Shown one piece after another: positions 18,730 through 28,353 of a stretch of DNA of 64,000 nt. The stretch is taken from contig NZ_VHLH01000007.1 of NCBI RefSeq assembly GCF_006516965.1, positions 89,319-153,318 on the forward strand. The letters are read 5' to 3'. This DNA is from Pararhizobium mangrovi (lineage in GTDB: Bacteria > Pseudomonadota > Alphaproteobacteria > Rhizobiales > Rhizobiaceae). Numbering within the stretch: the stretch's first letter is position 1; each line of letters starts with the position of its first letter. Both the position numbers and the translations under genes were made by a program. A model generated the notes under the pieces. That model searched no databases. It was given only the letters and a program-made list of their open reading frames with translations, and was not told the origin of the DNA.

Positions 18730-19962
18730 ATGATGAAGAGATGGACCACGGGGCTGGCAGCGACCCTGGCGCTCGTCGCGGTGGCCGGCATTGCCCACGC
18801 CGAGACGATACGCGTCACGGTCGCCGAATACAGCAAGAAGACCGGACCGTATTTCAACGATGCGGCAAAGGCCTTCGAGAAGGATCATCCGGATGCCAAG
18901 GTGCAGATCGAGGTCGTTCCGTGGGACAACCTGCTGCAGAAGCTGACGACCGACATTTCGGCTGGTGCGAACGCGGACGTCTCCATCATCGGCACCCGCT
19001 GGCTGATCGATTTCGTGAGCCAGGATATCGTCACGCCGCTCGACCCGTACATGACGCAATCGTTCAAGGACCGATTCTTTCCGGTCTTCTTCAAGCCGGC
19101 CGTCATGGACGGCAAGACCTACGGCCTGCCGATCGCCGCTTCGGCGCGCGCCATGTATTACAACAAGGCGCTCTTCAAGAAGGCCGGCATCGACACGCCG
19201 CCGGATACCTGGAGCGAACTCGCCGCCGACGCGAAGAAGATCAGCGCCCTCGGCGACGACATCGCCGGGTTCGGTCTTCAGGGCAAGGAGATCGAGACGG
19301 ATGTCTATTTCGACTACGCGTTCTGGGCCTATGGCGGAGAGCTTGTAACCAAGGACGGCAAGTCGGGCCTCGATAGCAAGGCGGGTTACGACGCCGCCAA
19401 TCTCTACAAGAAGATGATCGACGACGGCTCGACCCAGCCCGGCGTCACCTCCTACACGCGTGAGGACGTCCAGAACCTCTTCAAGCAGGGCAAGGTCGGC
19501 ATGATGATCACCGCGCCTTTCCTTTCCAAGCAGATCAAGGCCGAGGCGCCGAACCTCGACTACGGCGTCGCAGCGATACCGGCCGGCCCCAACGGCGACC
19601 GCGGCACCTACGGAGTGACCGACTCCATCGTGATGTTCAAGAACTCCGAGCACAAGAAGCTCGCATGGCAGTTCATGGACATGCTTTTCACGAAGAAATG
19701 GCGCGAGCGCTTCACGTCGTCGGAGGGCTTCCTGCCGGTGAACAAGGAGGTCGCGAAGATGCCGGAGTTTGCCGACGACGCCGACCTCAAGCAATTCACG
19801 AACCTTCTGCCGGATGCGCGGTTCGCGCCCGTCATCTCCGGCTGGGAGCAGATCGCCGACACCACGAAGAACGCGCTGCAGACGATCTATCTCGGCAAGG
19901 GTGAGGTCAAGCCGACGCTCGACCAGGCAGCCCAGCAGATCAACGAGCTGCTGAAGCAGTAA
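18730..19962 (+). CDS. CUT1 ABC transporter substrate-binding protein
   Basis: Extracellular solute-binding protein family 1, 410 residues. A signal peptide ending in AHA-E is clear. The mature part has the MalE-like pattern YFNDAAKAFEKDHPDAKVQIEVVPWDNLLQKL, GLPIAASARAMYYNKALFKKAGI and a C-terminal TLDQAAQQINELL. A GAGGGAGACGAAGA region precedes the ATG at 18730. It heads the set binding protein-permease-permease-RidA. Ligand unknown. Confidence 0.95.
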   Translation: MMKRWTTGLAATLALVAVAGIAHAETIRVTVAEYSKKTGPYFNDAAKAFEKDHPDAKVQIEVVPWDNLLQKLTTDISAGANADVSIIGTRWLIDFVSQDIVTPLDPYMTQSFKDRFFPVFFKPAVMDGKTYGLPIAASARAMYYNKALFKKAGIDTPPDTWSELAADAKKISALGDDIAGFGLQGKEIETDVYFDYAFWAYGGELVTKDGKSGLDSKAGYDAANLYKKMIDDGSTQPGVTSYTREDVQNLFKQGKVGMMITAPFLSKQIKAEAPNLDYGVAAIPAGPNGDRGTYGVTDSIVMFKNSEHKKLAWQFMDMLFTKKWRERFTSSEGFLPVNKEVAKMPEFADDADLKQFTNLLPDARFAPVISGWEQIADTTKNALQTIYLGKGEVKPTLDQAAQQINELLKQ

Positions 19963-19990
19963 GCCACCCTCGTGAGGGGGCCCATGCCAG

Positions 19991-20034
19991 TGCGCGCCCG
20001 CCGGATCCCGTCGATCGAGACCGGCGGGCGCGCA
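19991..20034 (+). promoter_or_regulatory. Strong hairpin between binding protein and permease
   Basis: TGCGCGCCCGCCGG at 19991-20004 pairs perfectly over 14 bases with CCGGCGGGCGCGCA at 20021-20034, with a 16-base loop and no T-run. It probably limits downstream expression and protects the binding-protein mRNA. Confidence 0.7.
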
Positions 20035-20098
20035 TTCCGAAAGACGTGCCGGCGAAACCCTTGTCATCACGCCGTCCCACGAGCGCGAGCCTAAAGTC

Positions 20099-20974
20099 AT
20101 GCACCGCTCCGCCCTGATCAATCCCTACGTGCTGGTGCTGCCGGGCTTCCTGCTCGCCGCCTTCATCATCCTCTGGCCGCTCTATCAGCTCGGCGTCATC
20201 TCGCTGAGCGAAGTCAATCGCTTCGGGCAGCTGAAGGGCTTTGCGGGTCTCGAGAACTATCTCGCGGTCTTCGCCGATCCCGATTTTCTGGGAGCGCTGT
20301 GGCGTACCTTCGTCTGGACCTTCGGCATCGTCATCGGTGCGCTCGTCGTCGCCATGCCGGTGGCGCTGATCCTCAACGAGGATTTCTACGGCCGATCCGT
20401 GGCGCGCGTCATCGTCATGCTGCCCTGGGCCGTCTCGCTGCCGATGACCGCCATCATCTGGCGCTGGGCCCTGAACGGCCAGAGCGGCATGCTCAATTCC
20501 GGGCTTCGCGACCTCGGCGTCCTCGACCATAACATCCAGTGGCTCGCGCAGGCATCGACGGCCTTCCCGATGCAGATCCTGATCGGCATCCTCGTGACCA
20601 TTCCCTTCACGACCACGATCTATCTCGGCGGTCTCTCCTCGATCCCGACCGACCTCTACGAAGCCGCCAGGCTCGAGGGCGCAGGCCGCTGGCAGATGTT
20701 CCGCGAGATCACGCTGCCGCTGATGCGCCCCTTCGTGAACATCTCGGTGGTTCTGAACGTCATATACGTCTTCAATTCCTTCCCGATCATCTGGGCGACG
20801 ACGCAGGGCGGGCCGGCGAACTCGACCGACATTCTGGTCACGTATCTCTACAAGCTCGCCTTTCGCTACGGAAAGCTCGGCGAGGCTTCCGGCCTGTCGA
20901 TCATGATGTTCGCACTTCTTCTCTTCTTCACTCTTCTCTATGTCGTTCTCGCGGTGAGGGGAGACGAGGAATGA
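20099..20974 (+). CDS. CUT1 ABC transporter permease 1 (UgpA/MalF-like)
   Basis: Inner-membrane permease of 291 residues with six predicted hydrophobic segments and the EAA loop [22 protein letters not shown] near residue 190. The C-terminal stop overlaps the next permease start by four bases (ATGA). It works with the partner at 20971 and probably the ATPase at 16686. Confidence 0.95.
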   Translation: MHRSALINPYVLVLPGFLLAAFIILWPLYQLGVISLSEVNRFGQLKGFAGLENYLAVFADPDFLGALWRTFVWTFGIVIGALVVAMPVALILNEDFYGRSVARVIVMLPWAVSLPMTAIIWRWALNGQSGMLNSGLRDLGVLDHNIQWLAQASTAFPMQILIGILVTIPFTTTIYLGGLSSIPTDLYEAARLEGAGRWQMFREITLPLMRPFVNISVVLNVIYVFNSFPIIWATTQGGPANSTDILVTYLYKLAFRYGKLGEASGLSIMMFALLLFFTLLYVVLAVRGDEE

Positions 20975-21795
20975 GTGCCAAGGCCAAACGCACGATCGTC
21001 GCCTGGCTGCTTCTGCTGCCGCTCATCGTTCTCGTCTTCTTTCCGTTCGCTGTCATGTTCCTGACCGCCGTGAAACCGGCCGACGAGGTGCTGCAGCCGA
21101 CCTGGTGGCCATCCGATTTCGCCTGGAGCAATTTCCTGACCATGTGGTCGGAGGCCAATTTCGGGCCGGCGCTGCTGAACTCGCTCTACGTCTCGATTCT
21201 CTCGACCCTGCTCGCCCTCGTTGTATCGATCCCGGCAGCTTACGCGCTGAGCCGCTTCCGCTTTGCCGGCCGCGGGTTCTTCCGGCAGTTCCTGCTGGTC
21301 ACGCAGATGCTCTCGCCGATCGTCCTCGTCATCGGACTGTTCAGGCTGATCGTCTGGCTCGGCCTGATCGACAACGTGAATTCGCTGGTTTTCCTGTACG
21401 CCGCGTTCAACATCGCCTTCTCGGTATGGATGCTCCAGAGCTATTTCGCGACGATCCCCAGGGAGCTAGAGGAGGCCGCCTGGATGGAAGGCGCCAGCCC
21501 CGCCACGGCGCTCGTCAAGGTATTCCTGCCATTGGCGGTTCCCGCCATCACCGTCACCGCGATCTTTTCCTTCATCAACGCGTGGAACGAGTTCGTCATC
21601 GCGCTGACGATGCTCAGACGGCAGGAAAGCTATACGCTTCCGATCCAGATCTTCTCGCTCGTTTCCGGCCGCTATACCGTCGAGTGGACCAACGTCATGG
21701 CCGCCACGTTCGTGGCGACCATTCCCGTGGCGATTATCTTCGCCTGTCTGCAGCGTTATCTGGTACGTGGTCTCGCCCTCGGCGCGGTGAAATAG
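20971..21795 (+). CDS. CUT1 ABC transporter permease 2 (UgpE/MalG-like)
   Basis: Permease of 274 residues with an N-terminal membrane helix and the EAA loop [22 protein letters not shown], then the MalG-like end [13 protein letters not shown]. The ATG at 20971 overlaps the upstream stop; GACGAGGA serves as ribosome site. Shorter hydrophobic runs upstream in this frame are not part of the gene. Confidence 0.95.
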   Translation: MSAKAKRTIVAWLLLLPLIVLVFFPFAVMFLTAVKPADEVLQPTWWPSDFAWSNFLTMWSEANFGPALLNSLYVSILSTLLALVVSIPAAYALSRFRFAGRGFFRQFLLVTQMLSPIVLVIGLFRLIVWLGLIDNVNSLVFLYAAFNIAFSVWMLQSYFATIPRELEEAAWMEGASPATALVKVFLPLAVPAITVTAIFSFINAWNEFVIALTMLRRQESYTLPIQIFSLVSGRYTVEWTNVMAATFVATIPVAIIFACLQRYLVRGLALGAVK

Positions 21796-21826
21796 TGCCG
21801 GCCGAAAAATCGAAGGAGATCTCGTC

Positions 21827-22192
21827 TTGCCCAAACAGTGCTTCGGAAATGCGCCCGTACCGCTCTCGCCGGCCGTGCGTGCCGGAGATTTCGTCTATAT
21901 CTCCGGCCAGACGCCCGCCGGCCCCGACGGCACGATCGTCGTCGGGGGCATCACCGAACAGACGACGCAGGTGATGGCCAATGTCGAGGCGGCCCTGAAG
22001 CTTGCCGGATGCACGCTCGCCGACATCGTCAAGACGACGGTCTGGCTCGAAGACGCCCGCGATTTCGCCGCCTTCAACAAGGTCTACGGAAGCTGTTTCC
22101 CGAGCGACCCGCCGGCCAGAACCACCGTCGAGTCGAGGCTCATGGTGGACATCAAGATCGAGGTCGAGGCGGTGGCTTACAAGCCTGAGTGA
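21827..22192 (+). CDS. RidA/YjgF-family protein
   Basis: Small protein of 121 residues, trimeric in the family, with GDFVYISGQTP, ANVEAAL and the catalytic-Arg region RTTVESRLMV. RidA enzymes hydrolyse reactive enamine/imine intermediates made by PLP enzymes to keto acids and ammonia. The start is a TTG at 21827 with AAGGAG nine bases upstream. It is the last gene of the importer set, and fits with the PLP enzyme at 15475-16533 as the imine source (inferred). Confidence 0.93.
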   Translation: MPKQCFGNAPVPLSPAVRAGDFVYISGQTPAGPDGTIVVGGITEQTTQVMANVEAALKLAGCTLADIVKTTVWLEDARDFAAFNKVYGSCFPSDPPARTTVESRLMVDIKIEVEAVAYKPE

Positions 22193-22272
22193 ACGCCACC
22201 CCGGCAGGTGAGACGTGAGCGATCCTTCTCGCTCGTGCCTTTCCTGTCGTCGAAGCAAGCGCTTCGAACCTC

Positions 22273-23775
22273 TCAGTCTTGCCGATCCGCTCCGTCATCC
22301 TGCCGGAGCGGATCGGCAACTTTCGGCCAGATCGATCGCGTCAGCTTCCGGTAGTTCGTTTCGACCGGATCGGTGGGGTAGGAGGAGGGCGCAGCGACAT
22401 GGATGATGCGGGAGGAGACGGGCTCGAAACCGGCGTAGAAGTGGTTGGTCGATTTCACGAGGAGCAGCGCCTTCCCGGAGATGTCGATGCCCATATTAGT
22501 GAAAATCGACGGTTCGTAGGTCTGAGTTCGGCTCGAAATCAGAATGATGTCGATCTGCGTACCGACAAGCCGGACGACCGCCGCACGGCCGAGAGTGACG
22601 CGGCTTCTTCGAAATGTCTGCCATCCCTCGTCGGCAAGGGTGAGGATATCGACCTCCGCATCGATCGGCGGACCGGCATCCGGGCTCGCCTTGCCGGCAA
22701 GACGCATCCGCAACCGCGCGCCTTCGCCGGCGGCGTGGCAGAAGCCGACCGCCACGGGATCCCAGATCGTCGCTACCGCGACGTCCTCGATGCCACGCTG
22801 CATGATGGCCTTCAGAACGTGCGTGCCGTCTCCCGCGGTTCCGCCACCGGGATTGTCCCATGTATCGGCGATGGTGACCGGCTTGTCGGGATGTTCGCGT
22901 CGGGTCGAAAGGGCGGCGTCGAGGCCGTCCTCGACCGGCAGGATCGGCATGGCCGTGCGACCGCGAAGGCGGTAGAGATCGAGGCCGATTTCACGGGCGA
23001 GACGGTCGCCGCCTTCGCGATCGTCGTCGGTGGCGACGAGGATGCGCGTTCCGATCTCCGGCACGTCGCCCGCCATGAAGCCATGGATGATCGAGACGGA
23101 GAGAACCGAACCGGTGCCTTCCAGCTGCTTCAGGCGATCGACGAAGGAACGCATCGGCTCTTGCGTCGTCGGATAGATGCCGATCATCCGGCAATCGAAG
23201 GCCGATAGAACGGGCCTGATCTCGCCACGCAACGCACGCAGGCTGATATCGACGACGTGCTCTCCGCGTTCGTAGAAATCCGTATGTGGAAATTCGAGAA
23301 ACGCAGCGGCGAAGTTCAGCTGCGCAACGCGCTTCGGCGTCAGGTGGCTGTGCGGATCGAACTCGCACGACAGGAACCGATCCGGCCCGATGATCGTGCG
23401 CACGCGCTCGAGAAGATCGCCTTCGCAGTCGTCGTAGCCCTGCGCGACCATGGCGCCGTGAAGGCCGAGAACGACGCCGTCCACCGGCATGGCCTCATTC
23501 AACTGGTCGAGGATCTCGTCGCGCAGGTCCTCGTAAGTTTCCTTCTTGATCAGGCCGGCCGGCTCGGCCCAGGAAGACGATCCCTCGACGATCTCCAGGC
23601 CCTCGTCGTCGCGCCCGCGTTGACGCAGGATCACGACAGGCGACGAGCACAATGTCGGCGTCTCCGGATGAAGGCCGGGTCCGGCGTAGAAGGCGGCCTC
23701 GAAGGCCCGCCGATCGGTCGGAACGGGAGAGAACGTGTTGGTTTCCGTCGCAAGCGATGCCGTAAAAATCCGCAT
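22273..23775 (-). CDS. M81-family metallopeptidase (MlrC-like)
   Basis: Metallohydrolase of 500 residues. The N terminus MRIFTASLATETNTFSP is typical of the DUF1485/M81 family, as are LGLHGAMV, the metal-site region EFDPHSHLT, HTDFYERGEH and the second-domain signature DNPGGGTAGDGT. MlrC degrades linear microcystin fragments, but most relatives sit in amino-acid-derivative or hydantoin-like catabolic loci and have unknown substrates. It converges with the RidA-ending operon (81 bp between). A role in the same catabolic region is inferred. Confidence 0.9.
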   Translation of the reverse strand: MRIFTASLATETNTFSPVPTDRRAFEAAFYAGPGLHPETPTLCSSPVVILRQRGRDDEGLEIVEGSSSWAEPAGLIKKETYEDLRDEILDQLNEAMPVDGVVLGLHGAMVAQGYDDCEGDLLERVRTIIGPDRFLSCEFDPHSHLTPKRVAQLNFAAAFLEFPHTDFYERGEHVVDISLRALRGEIRPVLSAFDCRMIGIYPTTQEPMRSFVDRLKQLEGTGSVLSVSIIHGFMAGDVPEIGTRILVATDDDREGGDRLAREIGLDLYRLRGRTAMPILPVEDGLDAALSTRREHPDKPVTIADTWDNPGGGTAGDGTHVLKAIMQRGIEDVAVATIWDPVAVGFCHAAGEGARLRMRLAGKASPDAGPPIDAEVDILTLADEGWQTFRRSRVTLGRAAVVRLVGTQIDIILISSRTQTYEPSIFTNMGIDISGKALLLVKSTNHFYAGFEPVSSRIIHVAAPSSYPTDPVETNYRKLTRSIWPKVADPLRQDDGADRQD

Positions 23776-24365
23776 GGTGTTCCCCGTCCGCGCAATGGCA
23801 GGCCAGATCCTGCCCGCTCCGTCTCCGGTCCTGAATAGCGCGTCCCATCCCCGGCTCGAAAGCTTAAATCGTATGGCTCCCTCACGTGCCGGCGTCTCAC
23901 CAGGCGATATCCGCCAGCGGAGGCGTGCACGGCTCGGCTATCTTCGAGATCGCAAATCCTTCCGTCCGTAGCCGCATGATGGAAAACGGTCGATAGCCTT
24001 CCGGATGGCAAGAGCGGGACAGGCCCTGATGGACGATCGGGATACCGACCCTATCCCCATCCAAGCCCGCGCTTGCGAGCCGTATATTCTACTTCTGATT
24101 TAAACGGCGGGCTTGAGCGTAATGAATGGTCGTGTTCAGTTGGACGAGGTGGCGACATTGAAGACGCCCATGAAGTGGAAGCATCGTGGTCGGATCATCG
24201 TGGACGGTCGACCATAGCCAACGTCGACCGTCGCCATTCGGGGATTTTGGGGATGACGCGAACGGCAAGATCGTTCGAGGTAGTGCATCGGCGAACGTCT
24301 GGTGAGGCGAACCTTGCAGCGGTACGTGACCGCGAAACGTCGGTGGTGAAGGTAAGGAGGAGGGG
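23776..24365. other. 590-bp gene-poor leader before the TerB operon
   Basis: No convincing gene on either strand. An AT-richer patch around 24080-24110 (TATATT, then TGATTTAAAC) may hold the promoter of the rightward TerB operon. A strong ribosome site AAGGAGG lies at 24354-24360. Its length is unusual for this densely coded window. Confidence 0.5.
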
Positions 24366-27059
24366 TTGCGTGCTTTTCTGCAGATGCTTCGGATCGCGTT
24401 CCTGTACGCGATCCTGTTCTTCCTTTGCATGATGGTTCTCGTTCCGTTGCAGAACGTGTGGCCGATCGGTTTCCAGATGCTGTTTGTGTTTGCGACGCCC
24501 GCGGCCATCGTCTGGTGGTTCGAGCGCTCCCGGTCGAAGCGAAAAGAAAACCGGATAGCGAAGCGCGTCGAACCGGAACTATCCATTCCAAAACGACCAC
24601 AGAGACGTTCGTCAAAACCCGCGATGGCGCTAGATACGGCGGACCCCACCGAAGATCCCTTACTGAGCGACGTGCGTTCCGCCTTGCCGAAGCAGGCATC
24701 GGCACAGGAAGCCGTCTTGCCGACTGATCAGGATACTCCATCGTCGACATCACCGGATACGCCGGAACGTGGTCGCGCGGACGATCCGCCGGCGTCCAAG
24801 CCGATGTCGCAACCGCGGAAAAACGACGATACCGAACCATCGAACGCATCACGTTACGTTCCACCGGAACAGGACAATGCCAAGCTCGCGCAGATCGCAC
24901 GTCGGATCGGCCCGGAAATGGCAGCGATCGCTGCCCGGCAGCAGGCGCAGAAAGCCTCCGTGCGCCACACGAAGCGCATCCAAGGGTGGATCCCCTTCGG
25001 CGACAGCACATCGGTTGCGGGACGCGACCTAGGCGGCTTGATCTATGTCGGGACGCCGCCTTCGCTAAGCGACGGTGGATACGGACAAAAGTGTCGCGCT
25101 TATATCGATCCGTCGTTGCCGGTCGCGAGACCGGGCCTCGATCGAGACGGGCGGGAGATGCCCTATTGGCCGGGGTATTCCAACATCCCTGCGCGCTGTC
25201 GTGCGACTTATCTCGACTGGCTCGCGGGCGGCCGCACCGATCGATCCCGTGATCCCGGCTATATGTTCCTTTATTTCTACGGCCTGGAAAGACGCTTCTT
25301 CGTCGACAACCCTTCGGACGAGGAAAGGCAACAAATCGTCGACGAAGTCCGGCGTCTTGTCCAGCTTTACGCGGATAACGGTTCCGTCCAGCGCTACCTC
25401 GGCGAATTCATCGATATCGCGCAGGTAGCAACGATGGAGATCGAAGCGATCGAGCCGATCTTCGAGCGGTCCGGTTGGGATCTGCCGCTTTCGCTGCGGA
25501 TCGCGATCGGGACGCGCATTGGGCGGGAAGAGCCGCTCGATGCGCGATGGATGGCGAGCTGGCTCTTTTGCCATCCGGAGCACAGTCTGCGGACCGCTGC
25601 GACGCGATGCCGGGACGAATTCCTTGCCCTGTTCCGGATCCGGTTCGGCGAGCGCTTTCCCGACGGTTTGAAGGTGAACAAGCCGAAGAGGGTGCTGAAG
25701 GCAACGTACCGGGCTGCCTCGAGCGAGTTTACCGGAACGCTCGCTCCGACGGTTGACGACAAGCCGATCCCGGATATTGGCCGGCTTCGCAAGCCTGTCG
25801 AGATCGCACAGTCGATCGCCGACGAGGTGATGGACGAACTCGACAAGCTGAGCCGGTTCCTCGGTCGCCGGCCGGACGAGCGTTCGAGCGCGGCGGCACA
25901 CGCGCTTCTCCCGGCCAAGCTTCGGCCTCTCTTTCCGTCCGCGGAACTGGAGGCACTGAGGGGATGGGCGGCGGACCGCGTAGCGGAAGGCGGCTTCGTT
26001 ACCCTTGCCGACGCGATCGAACGACTGGAGGGCGAACGGCCGGGAAAGATCGGCAAGCGACAGTTCACCGGTGCTGCCGATGCGCTTGCACGCACCGGCT
26101 TCGGGCTCGCACCCGACCCCCGCTTTGCCCTGCGCTCGCCGAAGCCCGACGAGCCGGTCGTCGTGTTCGATCTTGGCGAGCGCGTCGAAAAGCTCGAGGA
26201 CGTTTCGCACCGTTACCGCAGCGTATTGATGGAAATCGCGCTCGGCTCGTTCGTCGCCCATGCGAATGGCCACGTCGCGGATGGCGAACGGCAGTCGCTC
26301 GAGGAACGGATCGCGTCGAGCGACGGTCTGAACGATCAGGAACGGCGCCGGCTCGCCGCCAATCTCGCCTGGTTCCTCGCGGTGCCGCCGGACATGAGCC
26401 TGCTTCGCCGCAAACTCAAGGACATGGCGGAACGAGACGAAACCGCTATCCGCGCTGCACTTGTTGCCGCCGCCCGTTCCGACGGAACGATCCATGCCGA
26501 GGAGGTGGCCAGTCTTGAGCGGGTCTACAAGGCGCTCGGCCTCGATGCGAACCGCGTCTATTCCGATCTGCATTCCGGAGACCTGGCGGACACCCTTCCA
26601 GTCGTGCGGGCAGCGCGGACGGGCGCACCCGGCGAGGCCATACCGGGCGATCGAGACCATGCGGGACCGATGCTGGACACCTCGCGGATCGCCGCGATCC
26701 GGTCCGATACGCAACGGGTCTCGTCCGTCCTGGGAGAGATTTTCGACATCGAAGAGGAAGACGATGTTCCGGACGTTGAGGCCGGACTGCCTGGCGGTCT
26801 CGACCGGAACCATGCCGCGCTCGTGCGTGCGCTGATCACGATGCCGCATTGGAGCGAAGAGGAATTCGCCGAACTCTGCGAAAGGCATTCGTTGCTTGCG
26901 TCGGGCAGTCTCGAAACCATCAACGAATGGGGCTTCGAGAGGTACGACGAAGCATTGCTCGACGAGTACGAAGGCTACGACATCACGCCGGAGGTCGCCG
27001 CTGCGATCGGCCGGGAAACGATTGGGGAGAGGGGAAATGTCGAAACTGAAACCGCGTGA
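24366..27059 (+). CDS. Membrane-anchored TerB_N-TerB-TerB_C domain protein
   Basis: Protein of 897 residues from a TTG at 24366, five bases after AAGGAGG. Order: two hydrophobic helices at about 8-29 and 34-51; a charged, Pro/Ser-rich linker to about 175; a TerB_N-like domain from about 205 (IYVG 226-229, YWPGYS, LFYFYGLERR-like FLYFYGLERRFF near 301-312, DEVRRLVQLY); a helical middle; a TerB-like helical domain at about 615-740 with paired acidic sites HVADGE (636-641) and RSDGTIHAEE (704-713), typical metal-binding repeats; and a TerB_C-like end (AALVRALITMPHWSEEEF...INEWGFERYDEALL). Tellurite-resistance genes terA, terC, terD and terZ are absent. Overlap with the next gene (23 bases) implies coupling. 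Function unproven; DNA-processing or phage-response role inferred. Confidence 0.87.
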   Translation: MRAFLQMLRIAFLYAILFFLCMMVLVPLQNVWPIGFQMLFVFATPAAIVWWFERSRSKRKENRIAKRVEPELSIPKRPQRRSSKPAMALDTADPTEDPLLSDVRSALPKQASAQEAVLPTDQDTPSSTSPDTPERGRADDPPASKPMSQPRKNDDTEPSNASRYVPPEQDNAKLAQIARRIGPEMAAIAARQQAQKASVRHTKRIQGWIPFGDSTSVAGRDLGGLIYVGTPPSLSDGGYGQKCRAYIDPSLPVARPGLDRDGREMPYWPGYSNIPARCRATYLDWLAGGRTDRSRDPGYMFLYFYGLERRFFVDNPSDEERQQIVDEVRRLVQLYADNGSVQRYLGEFIDIAQVATMEIEAIEPIFERSGWDLPLSLRIAIGTRIGREEPLDARWMASWLFCHPEHSLRTAATRCRDEFLALFRIRFGERFPDGLKVNKPKRVLKATYRAASSEFTGTLAPTVDDKPIPDIGRLRKPVEIAQSIADEVMDELDKLSRFLGRRPDERSSAAAHALLPAKLRPLFPSAELEALRGWAADRVAEGGFVTLADAIERLEGERPGKIGKRQFTGAADALARTGFGLAPDPRFALRSPKPDEPVVVFDLGERVEKLEDVSHRYRSVLMEIALGSFVAHANGHVADGERQSLEERIASSDGLNDQERRRLAANLAWFLAVPPDMSLLRRKLKDMAERDETAIRAALVAAARSDGTIHAEEVASLERVYKALGLDANRVYSDLHSGDLADTLPVVRAARTGAPGEAIPGDRDHAGPMLDTSRIAAIRSDTQRVSSVLGEIFDIEEEDDVPDVEAGLPGGLDRNHAALVRALITMPHWSEEEFAELCERHSLLASGSLETINEWGFERYDEALLDEYEGYDITPEVAAAIGRETIGERGNVETETA

Positions 27060-28344
27060 ACGCGATGCCATCGTTCAGGCGTTGCGCGCCGGCGTCGTGC
27101 CAAAACTCGGTCTGCGCCACGTGCAGGTCGGTCGGGTGCGCGAGATCGAGGAACTCGTCAAGGATATGGATCGCATTGCCGAAGGGGGGGGCGCCATCCG
27201 TCTTGTCGTCGGCGAGTACGGATCGGGCAAGACCTTCTTCATGAACCTGATCCGGTTGGTCGCGCTCGAAAAGGGTCTGGTCGTCATGTTCGCAGATCTT
27301 GCGCCCGATCGGCGTCTGCAGGCGACCGGTGGCCAAGCGCGCGGGCTGTACGCGGAAATGGCGCGCAACCTTTCGACCCGGACGAAACCCGACGGCGGTG
27401 CGCTGGCGAGCGTCGTCGAGCGCTTCGTTTCGCAGGCGCAGCGCGACGCCGAGACGCGCGACGTGCCGACGGGCTCGATCATCCGCGAACGGCTCGGATA
27501 TTTCGAGGAGCTGACCGGCGGCTTCGAATTCGCCGAGGTGATCCGTCGCTACTGGGAAGGTCACGAGACCGGCGACGACGAGCTGAAATCCGCCGCTCTG
27601 CGCTGGCTGCGCGCAGAATTCGCGACCCGTACCGACGCGCGCAAGGCGCTCGGCGTCCGCACGATCATCGACGATGCGAGCGTCTACGACCATCTCAAGC
27701 TGATGTCGGCCTTCGTGCGCGAGGCGGGCTACAAGGGTTTGCTCGTCGGCCTCGACGAAATGGTGAACCTCTACAAGCTCGCGTCCGCCCAAGCACGGAA
27801 CGCCAATTACGAACAAATCCTGCGCATTCTCAATGACGTCCTGCAGGGCAGTGCGGAGCATCTCGGTTTCCTCCTTGGCGGTACGCCGGAATTCTTGATG
27901 AACACGCGCCGCGGCCTTTACAGCTACGAGGCGCTACAGTCCCGGCTTGCGGAAAACACCTTTGCGCGTGACGGGCTCGTCGACCTTTCCGGGCCCGTGA
28001 TCCGGCTTTCGAACCTGACGCCGGAGGATCTGTTCGTGCTTCTCTCGAACGTGCGCCGTGTCGTGCAGGGCAAGGACGAGGCGATCCCGGACGAAGCGCT
28101 CGAAGCGTTCATGGCGCATTGTGCCAACCGCATTGGCGAGGCGTATTTCCGCACGCCGCGGAACACCGTTACCGCGTTCGTCAATCTGCTGGCGATCCTC
28201 GAACAGAACCCCGGCGTCGAATGGCGCGATCTCATCGAGGAGATCGAGGTCACGGAGGATCGTGGCGAAGATCTCGCCGACGTCGACGAAGCGGCCGGTG
28301 CGCAAACGCCGGGCGACGACGACCTCGTCAGCTTCAAGCTCTGA
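27037..28344 (+). CDS. P-loop ATPase, BrxD/DUF2791-like
   Basis: AAA-type ATPase of 435 residues. Walker A GEYGSGKT (59-66) and Walker B LLVGLDE (235-241) are intact. Other visible marks are an N-terminal Arg-rich region (VGRVREIEELVKDM), ALRWLRAEF, and the sensor-like FLLGGTPEFLMNTRRGLYSYEALQSRL. This is the family of BREX accessory BrxD (DUF2791). The ATG at 27037 follows GGGGA and lies inside the TerB gene. The helicase gene starts nine bases after the stop. It likely forms a complex with the two partners. No BREX core genes (brxB, brxC, pglX, pglZ, brxL) are in the window. Confidence 0.9.
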   Translation: MSKLKPRERDAIVQALRAGVVPKLGLRHVQVGRVREIEELVKDMDRIAEGGGAIRLVVGEYGSGKTFFMNLIRLVALEKGLVVMFADLAPDRRLQATGGQARGLYAEMARNLSTRTKPDGGALASVVERFVSQAQRDAETRDVPTGSIIRERLGYFEELTGGFEFAEVIRRYWEGHETGDDELKSAALRWLRAEFATRTDARKALGVRTIIDDASVYDHLKLMSAFVREAGYKGLLVGLDEMVNLYKLASAQARNANYEQILRILNDVLQGSAEHLGFLLGGTPEFLMNTRRGLYSYEALQSRLAENTFARDGLVDLSGPVIRLSNLTPEDLFVLLSNVRRVVQGKDEAIPDEALEAFMAHCANRIGEAYFRTPRNTVTAFVNLLAILEQNPGVEWRDLIEEIEVTEDRGEDLADVDEAAGAQTPGDDDLVSFKL

Positions 28345-28353
28345 CGTCGTACG

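Noticed and set aside
18634..20121. Long minus-strand open frame opposite the CUT1 binding protein
   Set aside because: Shadow of a real gene: no homology, low-complexity Arg/Asp/Val content, while the plus strand encodes a signal peptide and a clear receptor.
24366..27059. Tellurite resistance operon
   Set aside because: Only TerB-type domains are present; terA, terC, terD, terE and terZ are absent, and partners are an ATPase and a helicase.
25065..27071. Very long open frame (over 660 codons) on the minus strand opposite the TerB gene
   Set aside because: High-GC coding DNA commonly leaves an open antisense frame. The translation is Arg-rich without recognisable motifs, and the plus strand has TerB domains, a strong ribosome site and an operon context.
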